Shown here in pieces: positions 7,570 to 16,627 of a stretch of 64,000 nucleotides of DNA; position 1 is the first letter of the stretch; every line of letters starts with the position of its first letter. Origin of the DNA: Clostridia bacterium (GTDB lineage: Bacteria > Bacillota > Clostridia > Peptostreptococcales > Anaerovoracaceae). The notes beneath the pieces are model-generated. The model did no database searches, was not told where the DNA came from, and saw nothing but the letters and a program-made list of their open reading frames with translations. A program made the position numbers and the translations under genes. Location: NCBI GenBank assembly GCA_910575405.1, contig CAJTER010000001.1, forward strand, positions 124,001-188,000, given 5' to 3'.

Positions 7570-9357
7570 CTATTTTTCCTCTTCCTGGTTGGCCTTTTTA
7601 CGCTCTTCCTTCATGGACTCCTGCTCCTGTGCCAATTCTGCAAGCTGAGCCGACAGCTTCATGTTCTCGTTGTAATCTACTCTGCAGTCGATCACTGCCG
7701 GTACATCCTGTTTAAAGGCGTCCTCCAGAATCGGGATCAGATCATCCGCCTTTTCAACCCGATAACCTTTTCCGCCCATGGCATTTGTCAGCGCCACAAA
7801 GTCCGGATTTGTAAAGTCCGTATAGCAAGTCTTTCCGAAGTGCTCTCTCTGCTTCCACTTAATCAGGCCATAACCGCTGTCATTGAGAATCAGAGTTACA
7901 AAGTTCGAGCCGATACGAAGAGCCGTTTCCAGCTCCTGCATGTTCATCATAAAGCCGCCATCTCCGGTAACTGCAAGGATCTTCCGATCCGGATGAACCA
8001 GCTTCGCAGCCACGCCTCCCGGAATGGATATTCCCATGGAAGCAAATCCATTGGAAATGATACAGGTATTTGGCTTGTAACAATTGTAATGTCTTGCAAC
8101 CCACATTTTATGTGCGCCTACGTCGGAGATCAGGATATCATCCGGCCCCATTACCTTGCGGACATCATGCAGGATCCTCTGCGGTTTCATGGGGAAAGCA
8201 TCGTCGTTTTCGTATTGATCGTGATCTGCCTGGATTTTCGCCTTGATTTCCAGCGCATAGTCCGGCTCTGTCTCGCGCTCCGAACGACGGAGGATTTCGT
8301 AAAGGGAATCCGACATATCGCCTAAAACCTGTACCTCCGGCTCATACCTCTTGTTGATGTGCGCGGATTCGGAACCGATATGTATGATTTTGTGACTGTT
8401 GTCCGGGTTCCACTTACGTGGGAAGCATTCTACAATATCGTAGCCAATACCGATAATGAGATCCGCTTCATCGAAAATCTGGTTGATATAGTCCTTTTGC
8501 GGGATGCCTACCGTCCACATGGAATACGGATTATCAAAAGGAATGATGCCCTTTGCCATCATTGTATTTACAACTGGAATACGAAGCTCTGTAGCAAATT
8601 CCGTAACTGCCTGAGCCGCACCGTCCCGTATCGCGCTGCTGCCCACAAGGATCAACGGCCGCTTTGCATTGGAAATCCTTCTTGCTGCCCGCTCAATGGA
8701 CTGGAAGGACGCGATGCCCTTCTGCGGCACCACCTTGTTCATCGGTGTTCCCTGTGCCGGCATTTTTGCGATATTGTCCGGAAGGTCGATGTGAACAGCT
8801 CCCGGTTTTTCTGACTCTGCATATTTAAACGCGATCCGCACGATCTCCGGCACGGTGTCAGGTCTCAGGATCTGCTTTGTTCTCTTTGTAATAGGCTCAA
8901 ACACTTTTTCCAGATCCAGATACTGATGCGCAGTCAGGTGCATTCGATCCGTAGCTACCTGGCCGGTAATTGCAAGCACCGGCGCTCCGTCCAGATTTGC
9001 GTCCGCTACACCGGTTACCAGGTTTGTGGCCCCCGGCCCCAGCGTTGAGAGACAAACTCCGGTTTTGCCCGTCAGTCTGCCATAAACGTCTGCCATAAAG
9101 GCTGCTCCCTGTTCGTGCCTTGTGGTAATGAATTTGATAATTGAAGATTTTTCAATAGCATTCATAAGATCCAAGTTTTCTTCGCCCGGAATCCCGAATA
9201 TGTATTTGACACCCTCCTGTTCCAGACATTCTACCAGAAGATCTGCCGTTGTCCGTTCAAAATCCATGGGTTCGGATACTACTCCGGTCTGTTTTGAAAT
9301 TTCCAGATAACGCCTGATATACTCGTCATTCTGAAGCTCAGCTTCATTTTTTACCAT
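7570..9357 (-). CDS. alsS: Acetolactate synthase, catabolic type (thiamine diphosphate enzyme)
   Basis: A 595-residue thiamine-diphosphate enzyme that joins two pyruvates to 2-acetolactate and CO2 (EC 2.2.1.6). Seen in order: the N-terminal pyrimidine-binding domain with the catalytic Glu in FGIPGEENLDL (about 58), RHEQGAAFMA, a central Rossmann domain (about 220-350), and the C-terminal PP-binding motif GDGGFMMNMQE to LNDSGYG (about 475-505). No ilvN or ilv operon neighbour is present, which favours the catabolic AlsS role in pyruvate overflow over branched-chain amino-acid synthesis. The N-terminus is about 30 residues longer than usual and the C-terminus ends in a Glu/Lys-rich tail. AGGAGG precedes the ATG by 9 nt. 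Related carboligases cannot be fully excluded. Confidence 0.8.
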   Translation of the reverse strand: MVKNEAELQNDEYIRRYLEISKQTGVVSEPMDFERTTADLLVECLEQEGVKYIFGIPGEENLDLMNAIEKSSIIKFITTRHEQGAAFMADVYGRLTGKTGVCLSTLGPGATNLVTGVADANLDGAPVLAITGQVATDRMHLTAHQYLDLEKVFEPITKRTKQILRPDTVPEIVRIAFKYAESEKPGAVHIDLPDNIAKMPAQGTPMNKVVPQKGIASFQSIERAARRISNAKRPLILVGSSAIRDGAAQAVTEFATELRIPVVNTMMAKGIIPFDNPYSMWTVGIPQKDYINQIFDEADLIIGIGYDIVECFPRKWNPDNSHKIIHIGSESAHINKRYEPEVQVLGDMSDSLYEILRRSERETEPDYALEIKAKIQADHDQYENDDAFPMKPQRILHDVRKVMGPDDILISDVGAHKMWVARHYNCYKPNTCIISNGFASMGISIPGGVAAKLVHPDRKILAVTGDGGFMMNMQELETALRIGSNFVTLILNDSGYGLIKWKQREHFGKTCYTDFTNPDFVALTNAMGGKGYRVEKADDLIPILEDAFKQDVPAVIDCRVDYNENMKLSAQLAELAQEQESMKEERKKANQEEEK

Positions 9358-9593
9358 TCTTCACTGCCTCCTGTTTTTCTACCAATAATTCCGGAAGAAT
9401 ACCTCTCTGCATATCCTGCCGGGTACCCAATTATAATGCATATACGATTCTGTGCATTCACTTTTAGTATGCGCTGTATTGCACTTTTTCGCAAGAGTTT
9501 TTTTCTATTTTTGCCATATATTTTTGCAAAAACTTCCCCCCCATAGGGTACCTACAGGCTTTTTTCGTACAAATATTTTCCATAACAGGGATT

Positions 9594-12500
9594 TTAGAGC
9601 TTTCGGAAATATTCGATGAGGATTTCCTTCATGTAATTGTAGCGGCGCGCATAGGAATTATCAACCCGGATCAGCTCAAAGTCATATTTGCGGCAAAGCT
9701 GCTGCTTTCTGCGATCCCGCTCCTGAATAACCACATCCTCAAAATGCTCCTTTCCATCCAGTTCAATTGCAAGAACCGGAAGTTCTGTCCCCCTGCCTTC
9801 CCGCTCACAGACCACAAAGTCGAATTGATCCGTATAAAACAAATCCCGGCTGGCGCTGTCCATATCTAAAACATCGGAAACAGCAACCTCTCTGTGAACG
9901 CGGTATTTTTTCCCGGAAACGAGTATGTTTCCCAGAGCATGATTCAGAGTCTCCAGGAACGCGTTTTCCGTTTCCGATGTGTAGGGCTTGATGCCCAACG
10001 CTCTCGTGGCAGCTGTCCGGGGCGTTACCTGTGAAGTTCCGTTGCTTTTGATATATTCCACCAGCTCGTACAAGTCGTCCCGCTCTTCCTCTTGGTGAAG
10101 ACGCTCCAGGTTGCGGCTGCTGGATAGGAGAATCAGCTGTTCCTTGGCCCTTGAGGTGGCCACATTGATGAGTTCCTTATTGTTTTTCAGCCAGTGGTAG
10201 GTTTTTTGAAACGTCTGGTCGGTAACGGCCAGGGAAAAAAGAATCACGTCCTTTTCATCCCCCTGAAAGGCGTGTACGGTCCCGCACTGGATATCCCGAA
10301 TGCCGCTTTGCTCAAGGCGGGCGTTAATATAGTCCCGCTGCCGGGTAAAGGGCGTAATGACTCCGATTTTTCGCTCTCTGTTTTGGCGGATGTAGGAAAG
10401 GATGGTTTCCGCTTCTGCCGGAGCCGTATTTTTTCCCTCCGCTGTGTCCTCTTCCATGTCCAGGTAGATGAGGGGATCTGCTTCCTGCACTCTGCTCTGG
10501 AGCTTCAGCTTGTTGTTGTAATATTTTTTGTTGTTAAAGCCGATGATTTTTTCGTGGCAGCGATAGTGGTAGCTGAGCAGGATTTCTTCGCTTACCGAGT
10601 CGCAGGCCAGGTAGGTTTTGTATATGGAATTCTCGATGTAATCATATTCCCGGCTGATGCCGTACCGTTTTTTCAGAGCATTATTATTTCTGGGATCCAG
10701 TACAATGACCGGACTCAGCTGCTGTGGGTCTCCTACCAGCATCAGATTGTGCCCGCGAATAATGGGCACCAGGGATACGGCGCAGTTGCACTGACTGGCT
10801 TCATCCATAATCGTCAGGTCAAAATAGGGCTTTGGTTCTCCCAGCCTGCTGCTGGAAATGCAGGTGGTGATGACGATAGGGAAAATCCGCAGGAATTTTT
10901 TCATATTTTCATCCTGGCTCAGGTAGCGGTTAAATTCCGTCACCTGGGTTTTGCGGCTTCCCTCCATGAAAACGATGTCCAGAAGATCCCCATTTTTTGG
11001 CTCCTTCAGACGCTGGATGTATTTTGCGGAAGTGTAGTAAAGGTATTTCTTGAAAACCTCTTCATCGTCGGAAATAAAAGGGCGCACATCCTCGTCCCCC
11101 ACAGGGCCGATGGTTCTCAGCCGCTCTTCCACCTTTGCCAGCTGCCTTCCCTGAAGCTCGGCCCGGAAGGTCAGGTTCTGCTCCTCCTGCAAAAGACGCT
11201 GGATGGCTTCCTTTCGCTCTGTCAGATCCAGGATCTCCTCGTAGCGCTTTAAGAGGGCGGAAAGCTCTCTGGTTCTCTGGATTTTATCGTCTCGGTTGCG
11301 CTCCAGAGTATTGGTGTAAACATTCATGCCTTCGGTCCGCAGGTAAAGTTCTTTGATATAGTCTAAGGCCTCTTCCACCTTCTGCACGTTTCCCAGCCGG
11401 ATAACGGGAAGGGGGATGGTATGATCCCGGTAGGAAATGGTGCGGAGCTTTTGGAATACGCTGTCGATGGGATGATTGTTGTAGGACGCGAAGAGAACAG
11501 TCCTTTCATTGAAAAAAGCTGTTGTAATGGTATTCAGTATGGTTGTGGTTTTACCTGTGCCCGGCGGCCCCTGGATGTAGGACAAGGGGTATTTGAGGCC
11601 GTGATGGATGGCCAGGAGCTGATCCAGATTCACGTTCCTGCTGAGAAGGGCAAGGGGGTACTGCTTTCTTCTTGCAGGCTGTTTTGTCAGTTCGCCAAAA
11701 AAAGCTTTTACCGGGATCGTCACCTGCTCCTGCCGGTACATGTCCATGATGCTCTCGTATTCCCGGTTCAGATCCAGCATATTGTCCCGCTCCAAGGTCA
11801 GCAGATAGGGCATGTCATCCACTCCTTTTATCTGCGGGTTTGAGCGGGTAATTTCATCCTTAATCTGCTCCTGATTTTGTTCAAAATCCTCTAAGAGATC
11901 CAGATATTCCTCGGACAGGAAGCGGCGGATGCTGAGGGTTTCCCCCTCCAAGGTGAATTCACGGCATATGGTAATATCCTCTTCTGCCAGAAGCCGCCTT
12001 TTGGCCACGTCAAAATTCATCCTCCGGTATGCCAGCACGTAAAGACCCCGGCCGGTGGGTATACTGAGGAGGTTCATGCACAGCTGCCTTATGGGCCGTC
12101 TTTTCTGCTCCTTTTGCGCCAGCTGGCGGTGCTGGAACTGACGAATGATCTCCTTAAACTGGTCTTCGTTCAGGCGGAACATGCCGTATTCCGCCTGCTG
12201 GCCGTCAAGTCCTGGGATGAGAGCATATTCGCTCCGGTAGGGAGTCGTGTCCAGGCGGCTGCAGTCAGCCAGGTAGTTTAAGACCTTCAGGTTTGCCGCA
12301 TGATCAAAGAGCGCCTTGTATTTGCCCGGGTTTGCCGCAATGTCGGCCACGAGACGCTGGTTGACGGGATGATAAGAGCCTTCCACGATGCTGGAGGAGC
12401 GGATGGAGTCAATATAAATATGGGACAGCTCCTTCATGGTGCATCTGGCCAGGTGGAGACCGGACACGCTGAGGGAGCGATCCTTTACATGAATGTCATT

Positions 12501-12608
12501 GATGCCGATCCAGTAGCGGGTGGTTTCCCCGTTTTTATTGTTGTATTCAATGCTGAGCCATTTTCCCTCATGAATGGCTTGAAACAGGTGGTGAGCAGTG
12601 GTATTCAT
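9594..12608 (-). CDS. WYL-like / superfamily 1 helicase / DUF2726 fusion
   Basis: A 1004-residue protein with three parts. The N-terminal 75 residues (SIEYNNKNGETTRYWIGI to YIDSIRSS) look like a WYL domain. Residues about 340-840 form an Upf1-type SF1 helicase: Walker A GPPGTGKTTT near 344, motif II MDEASQ near 600, MLVGDPQQLSPV, the Arg-finger region SYHYRCHEKI, GTVHAFQGDEKDV and VATSRAKEQL. The last 130 residues are a DUF2726 restriction-endonuclease-like domain with D-Q-F-D and AIELDGKEH as likely catalytic positions. Long helical segments fill 80-330 and 430-520. This architecture suggests nucleic-acid processing, possibly genome defence. It is a single gene, and no defence partners are adjacent. 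Confidence 0.82.
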   Translation of the reverse strand: MNTTAHHLFQAIHEGKWLSIEYNNKNGETTRYWIGINDIHVKDRSLSVSGLHLARCTMKELSHIYIDSIRSSSIVEGSYHPVNQRLVADIAANPGKYKALFDHAANLKVLNYLADCSRLDTTPYRSEYALIPGLDGQQAEYGMFRLNEDQFKEIIRQFQHRQLAQKEQKRRPIRQLCMNLLSIPTGRGLYVLAYRRMNFDVAKRRLLAEEDITICREFTLEGETLSIRRFLSEEYLDLLEDFEQNQEQIKDEITRSNPQIKGVDDMPYLLTLERDNMLDLNREYESIMDMYRQEQVTIPVKAFFGELTKQPARRKQYPLALLSRNVNLDQLLAIHHGLKYPLSYIQGPPGTGKTTTILNTITTAFFNERTVLFASYNNHPIDSVFQKLRTISYRDHTIPLPVIRLGNVQKVEEALDYIKELYLRTEGMNVYTNTLERNRDDKIQRTRELSALLKRYEEILDLTERKEAIQRLLQEEQNLTFRAELQGRQLAKVEERLRTIGPVGDEDVRPFISDDEEVFKKYLYYTSAKYIQRLKEPKNGDLLDIVFMEGSRKTQVTEFNRYLSQDENMKKFLRIFPIVITTCISSSRLGEPKPYFDLTIMDEASQCNCAVSLVPIIRGHNLMLVGDPQQLSPVIVLDPRNNNALKKRYGISREYDYIENSIYKTYLACDSVSEEILLSYHYRCHEKIIGFNNKKYYNNKLKLQSRVQEADPLIYLDMEEDTAEGKNTAPAEAETILSYIRQNRERKIGVITPFTRQRDYINARLEQSGIRDIQCGTVHAFQGDEKDVILFSLAVTDQTFQKTYHWLKNNKELINVATSRAKEQLILLSSSRNLERLHQEEERDDLYELVEYIKSNGTSQVTPRTAATRALGIKPYTSETENAFLETLNHALGNILVSGKKYRVHREVAVSDVLDMDSASRDLFYTDQFDFVVCEREGRGTELPVLAIELDGKEHFEDVVIQERDRRKQQLCRKYDFELIRVDNSYARRYNYMKEILIEYFRKL

Positions 12609-12660
12609 GGATTTATTCTACCTTACGTTACCCGGTCTTGTCAACCATTTTTTTACATTT

Positions 12661-13212
12661 TTAGATTTTCATGTATCCAGACATGCGGCAGGCTCCGGCA
12701 GCTCCAGCCCGCTGAATCGGTTCTTCCCTTTCATCTGTAATCCCTCCCAGGCCATAGACGGGTATTTCCACGTTTTCGCAGATTTCCCGCAGGAATTCCA
12801 GGCCCTTTCCCGCAAGGCCCGGCTTGCACTGGGTTTCAAAGATATTTCCCGCAATCAGATAATCGGCCCCGGCCTCCTGAGCTGCCAGCGCTTCCGCAAG
12901 GGAGTGAACCGATACGCCCGTTTCCTCAAAGCCCTCTGGCCGCTCCTTCATAAACTGGAGAAAGGGAAGGTGGATGCGGAGACAGCCGATATTCTGCGCC
13001 GCCTGGACAAAAGTGTGGCAGATCAATACGATTCCGCTTTGCCTGCAGGCCCTCTGAACTCTGGCGGCAAGAGCCTCGTACTCCGCTTCCTGCATATCCT
13101 TTTCCCGCAAAATCAGAATATCCACCCTTCCCGCAAGATGCCGCACCTGGTCCGGCAGGGGGAGCTGGCAGATGTGGCGGTTTGAGATGGCAATGCGCTT
13201 AAAGGAACACAT
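12661..13212 (-). CDS. thiE: Thiamine phosphate synthase / TenI-like protein
   Basis: A 183-residue TIM-barrel protein of the ThiE/TenI family. ThiE couples the thiazole phosphate and HMP diphosphate into thiamine phosphate (EC 2.5.1.3), while TenI aromatises the thiazole. Visible are the first strand IAISNRH, ILREKDM (barrel strand with the diphosphate-binding region), SVHSLAEA, GADYLIAGNIFET and the phosphate-binding GLGGI near 155. The usual VTDR is replaced by ISNR, closer to TenI, and the protein is some 25 residues short. It is the last gene of the thi operon and overlaps thiH by 14 bp. ThiE versus TenI is left open. Confidence 0.75.
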   Translation of the reverse strand: MCSFKRIAISNRHICQLPLPDQVRHLAGRVDILILREKDMQEAEYEALAARVQRACRQSGIVLICHTFVQAAQNIGCLRIHLPFLQFMKERPEGFEETGVSVHSLAEALAAQEAGADYLIAGNIFETQCKPGLAGKGLEFLREICENVEIPVYGLGGITDEREEPIQRAGAAGACRMSGYMKI

Positions 13213-14407
13213 AGTCGTTCATCACCGGCTGAAGGCCGCGCCCCCTGATGGCCTGGCAGATTTCCTGCAGATTTCGCCCGTCCGCGATTTCAAATTGATC
13301 ATCCCCCTGTTCCTCAATTGTCTCACTGTGGCTACCGATTCCCGTGCTGACTCCGGCGGAAATTTTTGTAGCTGCAAGGCCGATAACATGATCCCGAAAG
13401 CCTGCCCGCTCTCTGGTCGAAATGGTCATGCCCGCAAAAGGCAGAAAGAGCCGGTAAGCACACATGATCTGCAAAAGCTCCCTCTCGCTCACCGGGTTCA
13501 TGCGGTTCTGAACAGCCGGCGTTTCTCCGGAAGTCTCCTGCTCTCCTGTAATGGGCCGCAGCCGCGGGCAGGAAAAAGAAATCTCCGCCTGAGGGTATTT
13601 TCTCTGCAGCAAATAGGCGTGCAGCCCTGTGGCAAAAGCGTCCTTTCGAAAATCATCCAGCCCTAAAAGAGCCGCAAAGGCCACGCCACGCATTCCGCCT
13701 CTGAGGGCTCGTTCCTGGGCATCCATGCGATAAGGGAAAATACGCTTGTGTCCTGCCAGATGAAGCATTTCGTATTTGTCCGGGTTGTAAGTTTCCTGAA
13801 AAACCGTCACATAATCTGCTCCGCACTGGTGAAGATACGCGTAGTCCTCCGTATTCATGGGATAGACCTCCAGCCCTACCATTTTGAAGTAGCGGGCGGC
13901 CAGTCTGCAGGCCTCTCCGATGTAGGAAACATCCGACATCCTGCGGCTTTCCCCTGTGAGAATGAGGATCTCCTCAAGGCCCGTAGCTGCGATAGCTTTC
14001 ATTTCCTGTTCAATCTGATCCAAATCCAGCTTTGCCCGGCGGATTTTGTTGCGGCAGTTAAAGCCGCAGTAGACGCAGTAATTTTCACAGTAGTTGGAAA
14101 TGTAAAGCGGGGTGAAGAGATAGACGCTGTTTCCAAAGTGCTTTCTCGTTTCCTCCTGGGCTTTGCGGGCCATTTCCTCTAAAAAGGGGGCGGCTGCCGG
14201 GGAAAGAAGGGCTTTGAAGTCTTCCAGGCCGCGGCTGTCTGCGCTCAGGGCCTGCTTTACGTCTGCTGCCGAATAAACTTGGTAATCATAGGCTTTCATC
14301 TGGGAAAGCACCTGCCGGGCGATGTCGGAATCCTTTAAAACCTCCATGTCCGGCAGATATTCCATGTGGCTGCTTCTTGCCTGTTTTTGTACTTGCGCTT
14401 GTGTCAT
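13199..14407 (-). CDS. thiH: 2-iminoacetate synthase ThiH
   Basis: A 402-residue radical SAM enzyme that cleaves tyrosine to dehydroglycine (2-iminoacetate) and p-cresol, giving the glycine imine for thiazole formation in anaerobes. The cluster motif is CENYCVYC (C-x3-C-x2-C) near residue 98, followed by FNCRN and ILTGES. Barrel strands such as GLEVYPMNT and YVTVFQETYN follow, and the C-terminal ThiH/BATS region carries SFSCPRLRP. Length is normal. It starts 2 bp after thiG and overlaps thiE. Confidence 0.93.
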   Translation of the reverse strand: MTQAQVQKQARSSHMEYLPDMEVLKDSDIARQVLSQMKAYDYQVYSAADVKQALSADSRGLEDFKALLSPAAAPFLEEMARKAQEETRKHFGNSVYLFTPLYISNYCENYCVYCGFNCRNKIRRAKLDLDQIEQEMKAIAATGLEEILILTGESRRMSDVSYIGEACRLAARYFKMVGLEVYPMNTEDYAYLHQCGADYVTVFQETYNPDKYEMLHLAGHKRIFPYRMDAQERALRGGMRGVAFAALLGLDDFRKDAFATGLHAYLLQRKYPQAEISFSCPRLRPITGEQETSGETPAVQNRMNPVSERELLQIMCAYRLFLPFAGMTISTRERAGFRDHVIGLAATKISAGVSTGIGSHSETIEEQGDDQFEIADGRNLQEICQAIRGRGLQPVMNDYVFL

Positions 14408-14409
14408 GG

Positions 14410-15192
14410 CTATGCTTCCTCCTCTTCCTGCAGGAATCCGGTGAGAGGCGATGAGGCGGCTCCGCCCTGCTCTATTACTCTTCCCGGCCCCGACAAATAG
14501 GCGGCTCTTCCTGCTTCAATGGCCTTTTTAAAAGCCTCTGCCATGGCTGGTATGTCTCCTGCTGTGGCGATTGCCGTGTTTGCCATAATGGCGTCAACCC
14601 CCATTTCCATTGCTTCACAGGCCTGAGAGGGCCGGCCTATCCCTGCGTCTACGATAATGGGCAGATCGATTTCATCCACCAGAATGCGGATAAAGTCCCG
14701 GGTGCTGAGGCCTTTGTTTGAGCCGATGGGAGAAGCCAGGGGCATGACGGCAGCAGCCCCCGCATCCCGCAGATCCCGGGCAGCGTTCAGATCCGGATAC
14801 ATATAGGGCATGACGATAAAGCCTTCCTTTGCCAGCACTTCCGTTGCCCGGATGGTTTCATAATTATCAGGCAGCAGATATTTGGAGTCGCGGATGACTT
14901 CGATTTTTACAAAATCCCCGCATCCCAGTTCCCTTGCCAGCCGGGCGATGCGGATTGCCTCTTCCGCGTTTCTCGCACCAGAGGTGTTGGGCAGCAGGGT
15001 CACGCCTTCTGGAATATAGTCGAGAATATTGCCTTCCCCTGCTGAATTGGCCCTGCGAAGAGCCAGTGTGATGATCTGGGCTCCCGCCTGCTTTACGGCG
15101 GCCTCGATGAGCTTCACGCTGTACTTTCCTGAGCCTAGGATAAAGCGGGAATCGAATTCGTGTCCGCCGATTGTAAGCTTGTCTGTTTTCAT
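14410..15192 (-). CDS. thiG: Thiazole synthase ThiG
   Basis: A 260-residue TIM-barrel thiazole synthase (EC 2.8.1.10). It condenses 1-deoxy-D-xylulose 5-phosphate, iminoacetate and ThiS thiocarboxylate. The family start (FILGSGKYS) is present, as are TLALRRAN, the Schiff-base Lys in FVKIEVI near residue 100, [11 protein letters not shown], and the phosphate loops VDAGIG and ANTAIA. Its ATG overlaps the thiF stop by one base, so translation is probably coupled. Confidence 0.95.
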   Translation of the reverse strand: MKTDKLTIGGHEFDSRFILGSGKYSVKLIEAAVKQAGAQIITLALRRANSAGEGNILDYIPEGVTLLPNTSGARNAEEAIRIARLARELGCGDFVKIEVIRDSKYLLPDNYETIRATEVLAKEGFIVMPYMYPDLNAARDLRDAGAAAVMPLASPIGSNKGLSTRDFIRILVDEIDLPIIVDAGIGRPSQACEAMEMGVDAIMANTAIATAGDIPAMAEAFKKAIEAGRAAYLSGPGRVIEQGGAASSPLTGFLQEEEEA

Positions 15193-15908
15193 TAGTTTCC
15201 TCCTATAATTAACTGTATGATCTTGTTTGCCTGGTGTCCGGCGCAGACCGCCACTCTGGGGGCCATGAGGCCGGTTCCTTCTCCGGCTTCCGTTTCTTCA
15301 TCGCCGCACACGTAAAAGCGGCCATTCACTTTCCTGGTACGGATCAAATTCGCATCGCCATAGCCGGCCATGCCCGATCCTGCCACCAGATATGGATTCC
15401 ATGTTTTCCCCCCTTCTGAATTCGCTGCTTCCTGCCGGCTTCCCCACAAAACCTGCTCCGCCAGCATAGCCTTGGCCTCCGGATCGTCGAAGGCTTCGCA
15501 GATGTAATCCCAGCCCCGCAGCAGCTCCAGGGCGTTTTCCTCTGTCACCCGCACATCGCAGAGCTCCAGCTCAATGTGGGGATTCAGCTCCCGCAGCCGC
15601 TGGGCCAGGGCCTGGGTCTTTTTCTGCCCCAGATGGCGGATATCGTAAACCTGCCGGTTCAGGTTGGACAGCTCCACCCGGTCAAAATCAATGAGCCGCA
15701 GCCTGCCGATTCCGCTCCTGGCCAGCATAACGGCGATGTTGGAGCCAAGGCCCCCCAGACCCGCTATGGCAACTCCGGCCCTTTGCAGTCTTTCATAGGT
15801 TTCCTTTGTAAAGCGCTCATCGCATACCTGACGGATTTCCTCTCTCGTGGGAACCAGCAGGTCTGCCGAAGCTCTAGGGGGCATAGGCGTTTTTGCTCTT
15901 CCTTCCAT
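15192..15908 (-). CDS. thiF: ThiS adenylyltransferase ThiF
   Basis: A 238-residue E1-like protein that adenylates the ThiS C-terminus before sulfur transfer (EC 2.7.7.73). The nucleotide-binding [17 protein letters not shown] is near residue 50, followed by [13 protein letters not shown], which holds the Arg and Asn that contact ATP. The CxxC zinc motifs found in many E1-like proteins are not obvious. It lies one base after thiS, with its GGAGGAGG site inside the thiS tail. Confidence 0.92.
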   Translation of the reverse strand: MEGRAKTPMPPRASADLLVPTREEIRQVCDERFTKETYERLQRAGVAIAGLGGLGSNIAVMLARSGIGRLRLIDFDRVELSNLNRQVYDIRHLGQKKTQALAQRLRELNPHIELELCDVRVTEENALELLRGWDYICEAFDDPEAKAMLAEQVLWGSRQEAANSEGGKTWNPYLVAGSGMAGYGDANLIRTRKVNGRFYVCGDEETEAGEGTGLMAPRVAVCAGHQANKIIQLIIGGN

Positions 15909-15909
15909 T

Positions 15910-16104
15910 TCAGCCTCCTCCTACAAAATGTACGATTTCCAGGGTATCCGCATCGGACAGGATCGCATCCTGAAAGCGGGATTTGGGGACGATTTCCCCG
16001 TTTTTCTCCACTGCCACCTTTCCCTCGTTATAGCCCTCCTGCCGCAGATACTGAGCCAAACTCACAGGCTTTTTCAGCTGCTGTTGGGTTCCGTTTACAC
16101 GCAT
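15910..16104 (-). CDS. thiS: Sulfur carrier protein ThiS
   Basis: A 64-residue ubiquitin-fold sulfur carrier. It ends in HFVGGG, the Gly-Gly tail that ThiF adenylates and that carries the thiocarboxylate. I choose the ATG at 16104 because GGAGGAA is placed correctly before it; the longer frame upstream is leader sequence. It is the first gene of the thiS-F-G-H-E operon, which makes the thiazole half of thiamine. Confidence 0.93.
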   Translation of the reverse strand: MRVNGTQQQLKKPVSLAQYLRQEGYNEGKVAVEKNGEIVPKSRFQDAILSDADTLEIVHFVGGG

Positions 16105-16137
16105 GGCATTTCCTCCTTTTTCTCTCTCAAAGCAATT

Positions 16138-16188
16138 AAAAAGGCGCACGAAGTTCCACACCCGAGGTGGTGTGCCCCTTCATGCGCC
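16138..16188 (-). promoter_or_regulatory. Terminator-like hairpin in the thi operon leader (possible attenuator)
   Basis: On the minus strand an 11-bp stem (16178-16188 with 16143-16153) encloses a second CACACC/GGTGTG stem and is followed by TTTTT (16138-16142). It ends 34 bp before the thiS ATG, inside the transcribed leader, which is the position of a transcriptional attenuator. No TPP riboswitch consensus (CTGAGA, ACCCTTTGAACCTGATC-like) is seen in the 150-nt leader. Confidence 0.6.
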
Positions 16189-16259
16189 GTATTGCCGCAA
16201 TCTCAATTGATTTTTATTCTGTTTTTTATGATTTTGCGCGGTTTCCTGCGCTGGGAGTT

Positions 16260-16289
16260 ATTATACCACAAGGGAGAGTATTTCTGCAA
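16260..16289 (-). promoter_or_regulatory. Probable promoter of the thi operon
   Basis: On the minus strand TTGCAG (16284-16289) lies 18 bp before TATAAT (16260-16265). The leader to thiS would be about 150 nt and contains the hairpin at 16138-16188. Confidence 0.55.
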
Positions 16290-16334
16290 GCGGATTTCAA
16301 GTATATCTGAAAAAGCGGGGCTCCACAATTGTAC

Positions 16335-16535
16335 GTCTTTTATATTTGGAAAAGAAGAGCTGCCCTTAGAGCAGGAACTGAAACTTTCGGATGCATTTTG
16401 GGAGAAACGTGATACAATATTCCTAGAGGTCACAGTGAAAGTGATCAATTGAAATTATGAAAAGGGCGCCAGTACGCTATACTTCTGGAGAAATGCAAGC
16501 TGCTGCAGGAATTTTTAAAATGGTTTCACGATTGA
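16335..16535 (+). pseudogene. Decayed fragment of an Rpn-family nuclease gene (subfamily A)
   Basis: The translation FGKEELPLEQELKLSDAFWE, then EKRDTIFLEVTVKVIN, matches the middle of the Rpn protein at 1760 (PLQQDLKLSDAF, EKRDTLYVEVIV). It then meets a TGA at 16450 where the intact gene reads IN-NYEKGA. After the stop NYEKGA continues, and a further frame change gives LLEKCKLLQEF, the counterpart of LLKACRKLQEY. There is no start, no N-terminal active site and no C-terminus. This is a remnant lying between the thi operon and birA. Confidence 0.8.
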
Positions 16536-16560
16536 CAAGCTGCCCCTGATCCGATACACT
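16532..16560 (+). promoter_or_regulatory. Strong promoter of birA-bioY with flanking inverted repeat
   Basis: TTGACA (16532-16537), a 17-bp spacer and TACACT (16555-16560). CCTGATCCG in the spacer (16545-16553) recurs inverted as CGGATCAGG at 16593-16601, so a repressor could bind across the promoter. It does not look like the known BirA operator. Confidence 0.75.
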
Positions 16561-16627
16561 ACTTTTAACGCGGGTTCCGGGCGTTCACGCAGCGGATCAG
16601 GCATTCAGAATTGGGGAGGCGTTTCAC

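Noticed and set aside
16105-16289. TPP riboswitch upstream of the thi operon
   Set aside because: The conserved TPP aptamer blocks could not be found on the minus strand of the leader.
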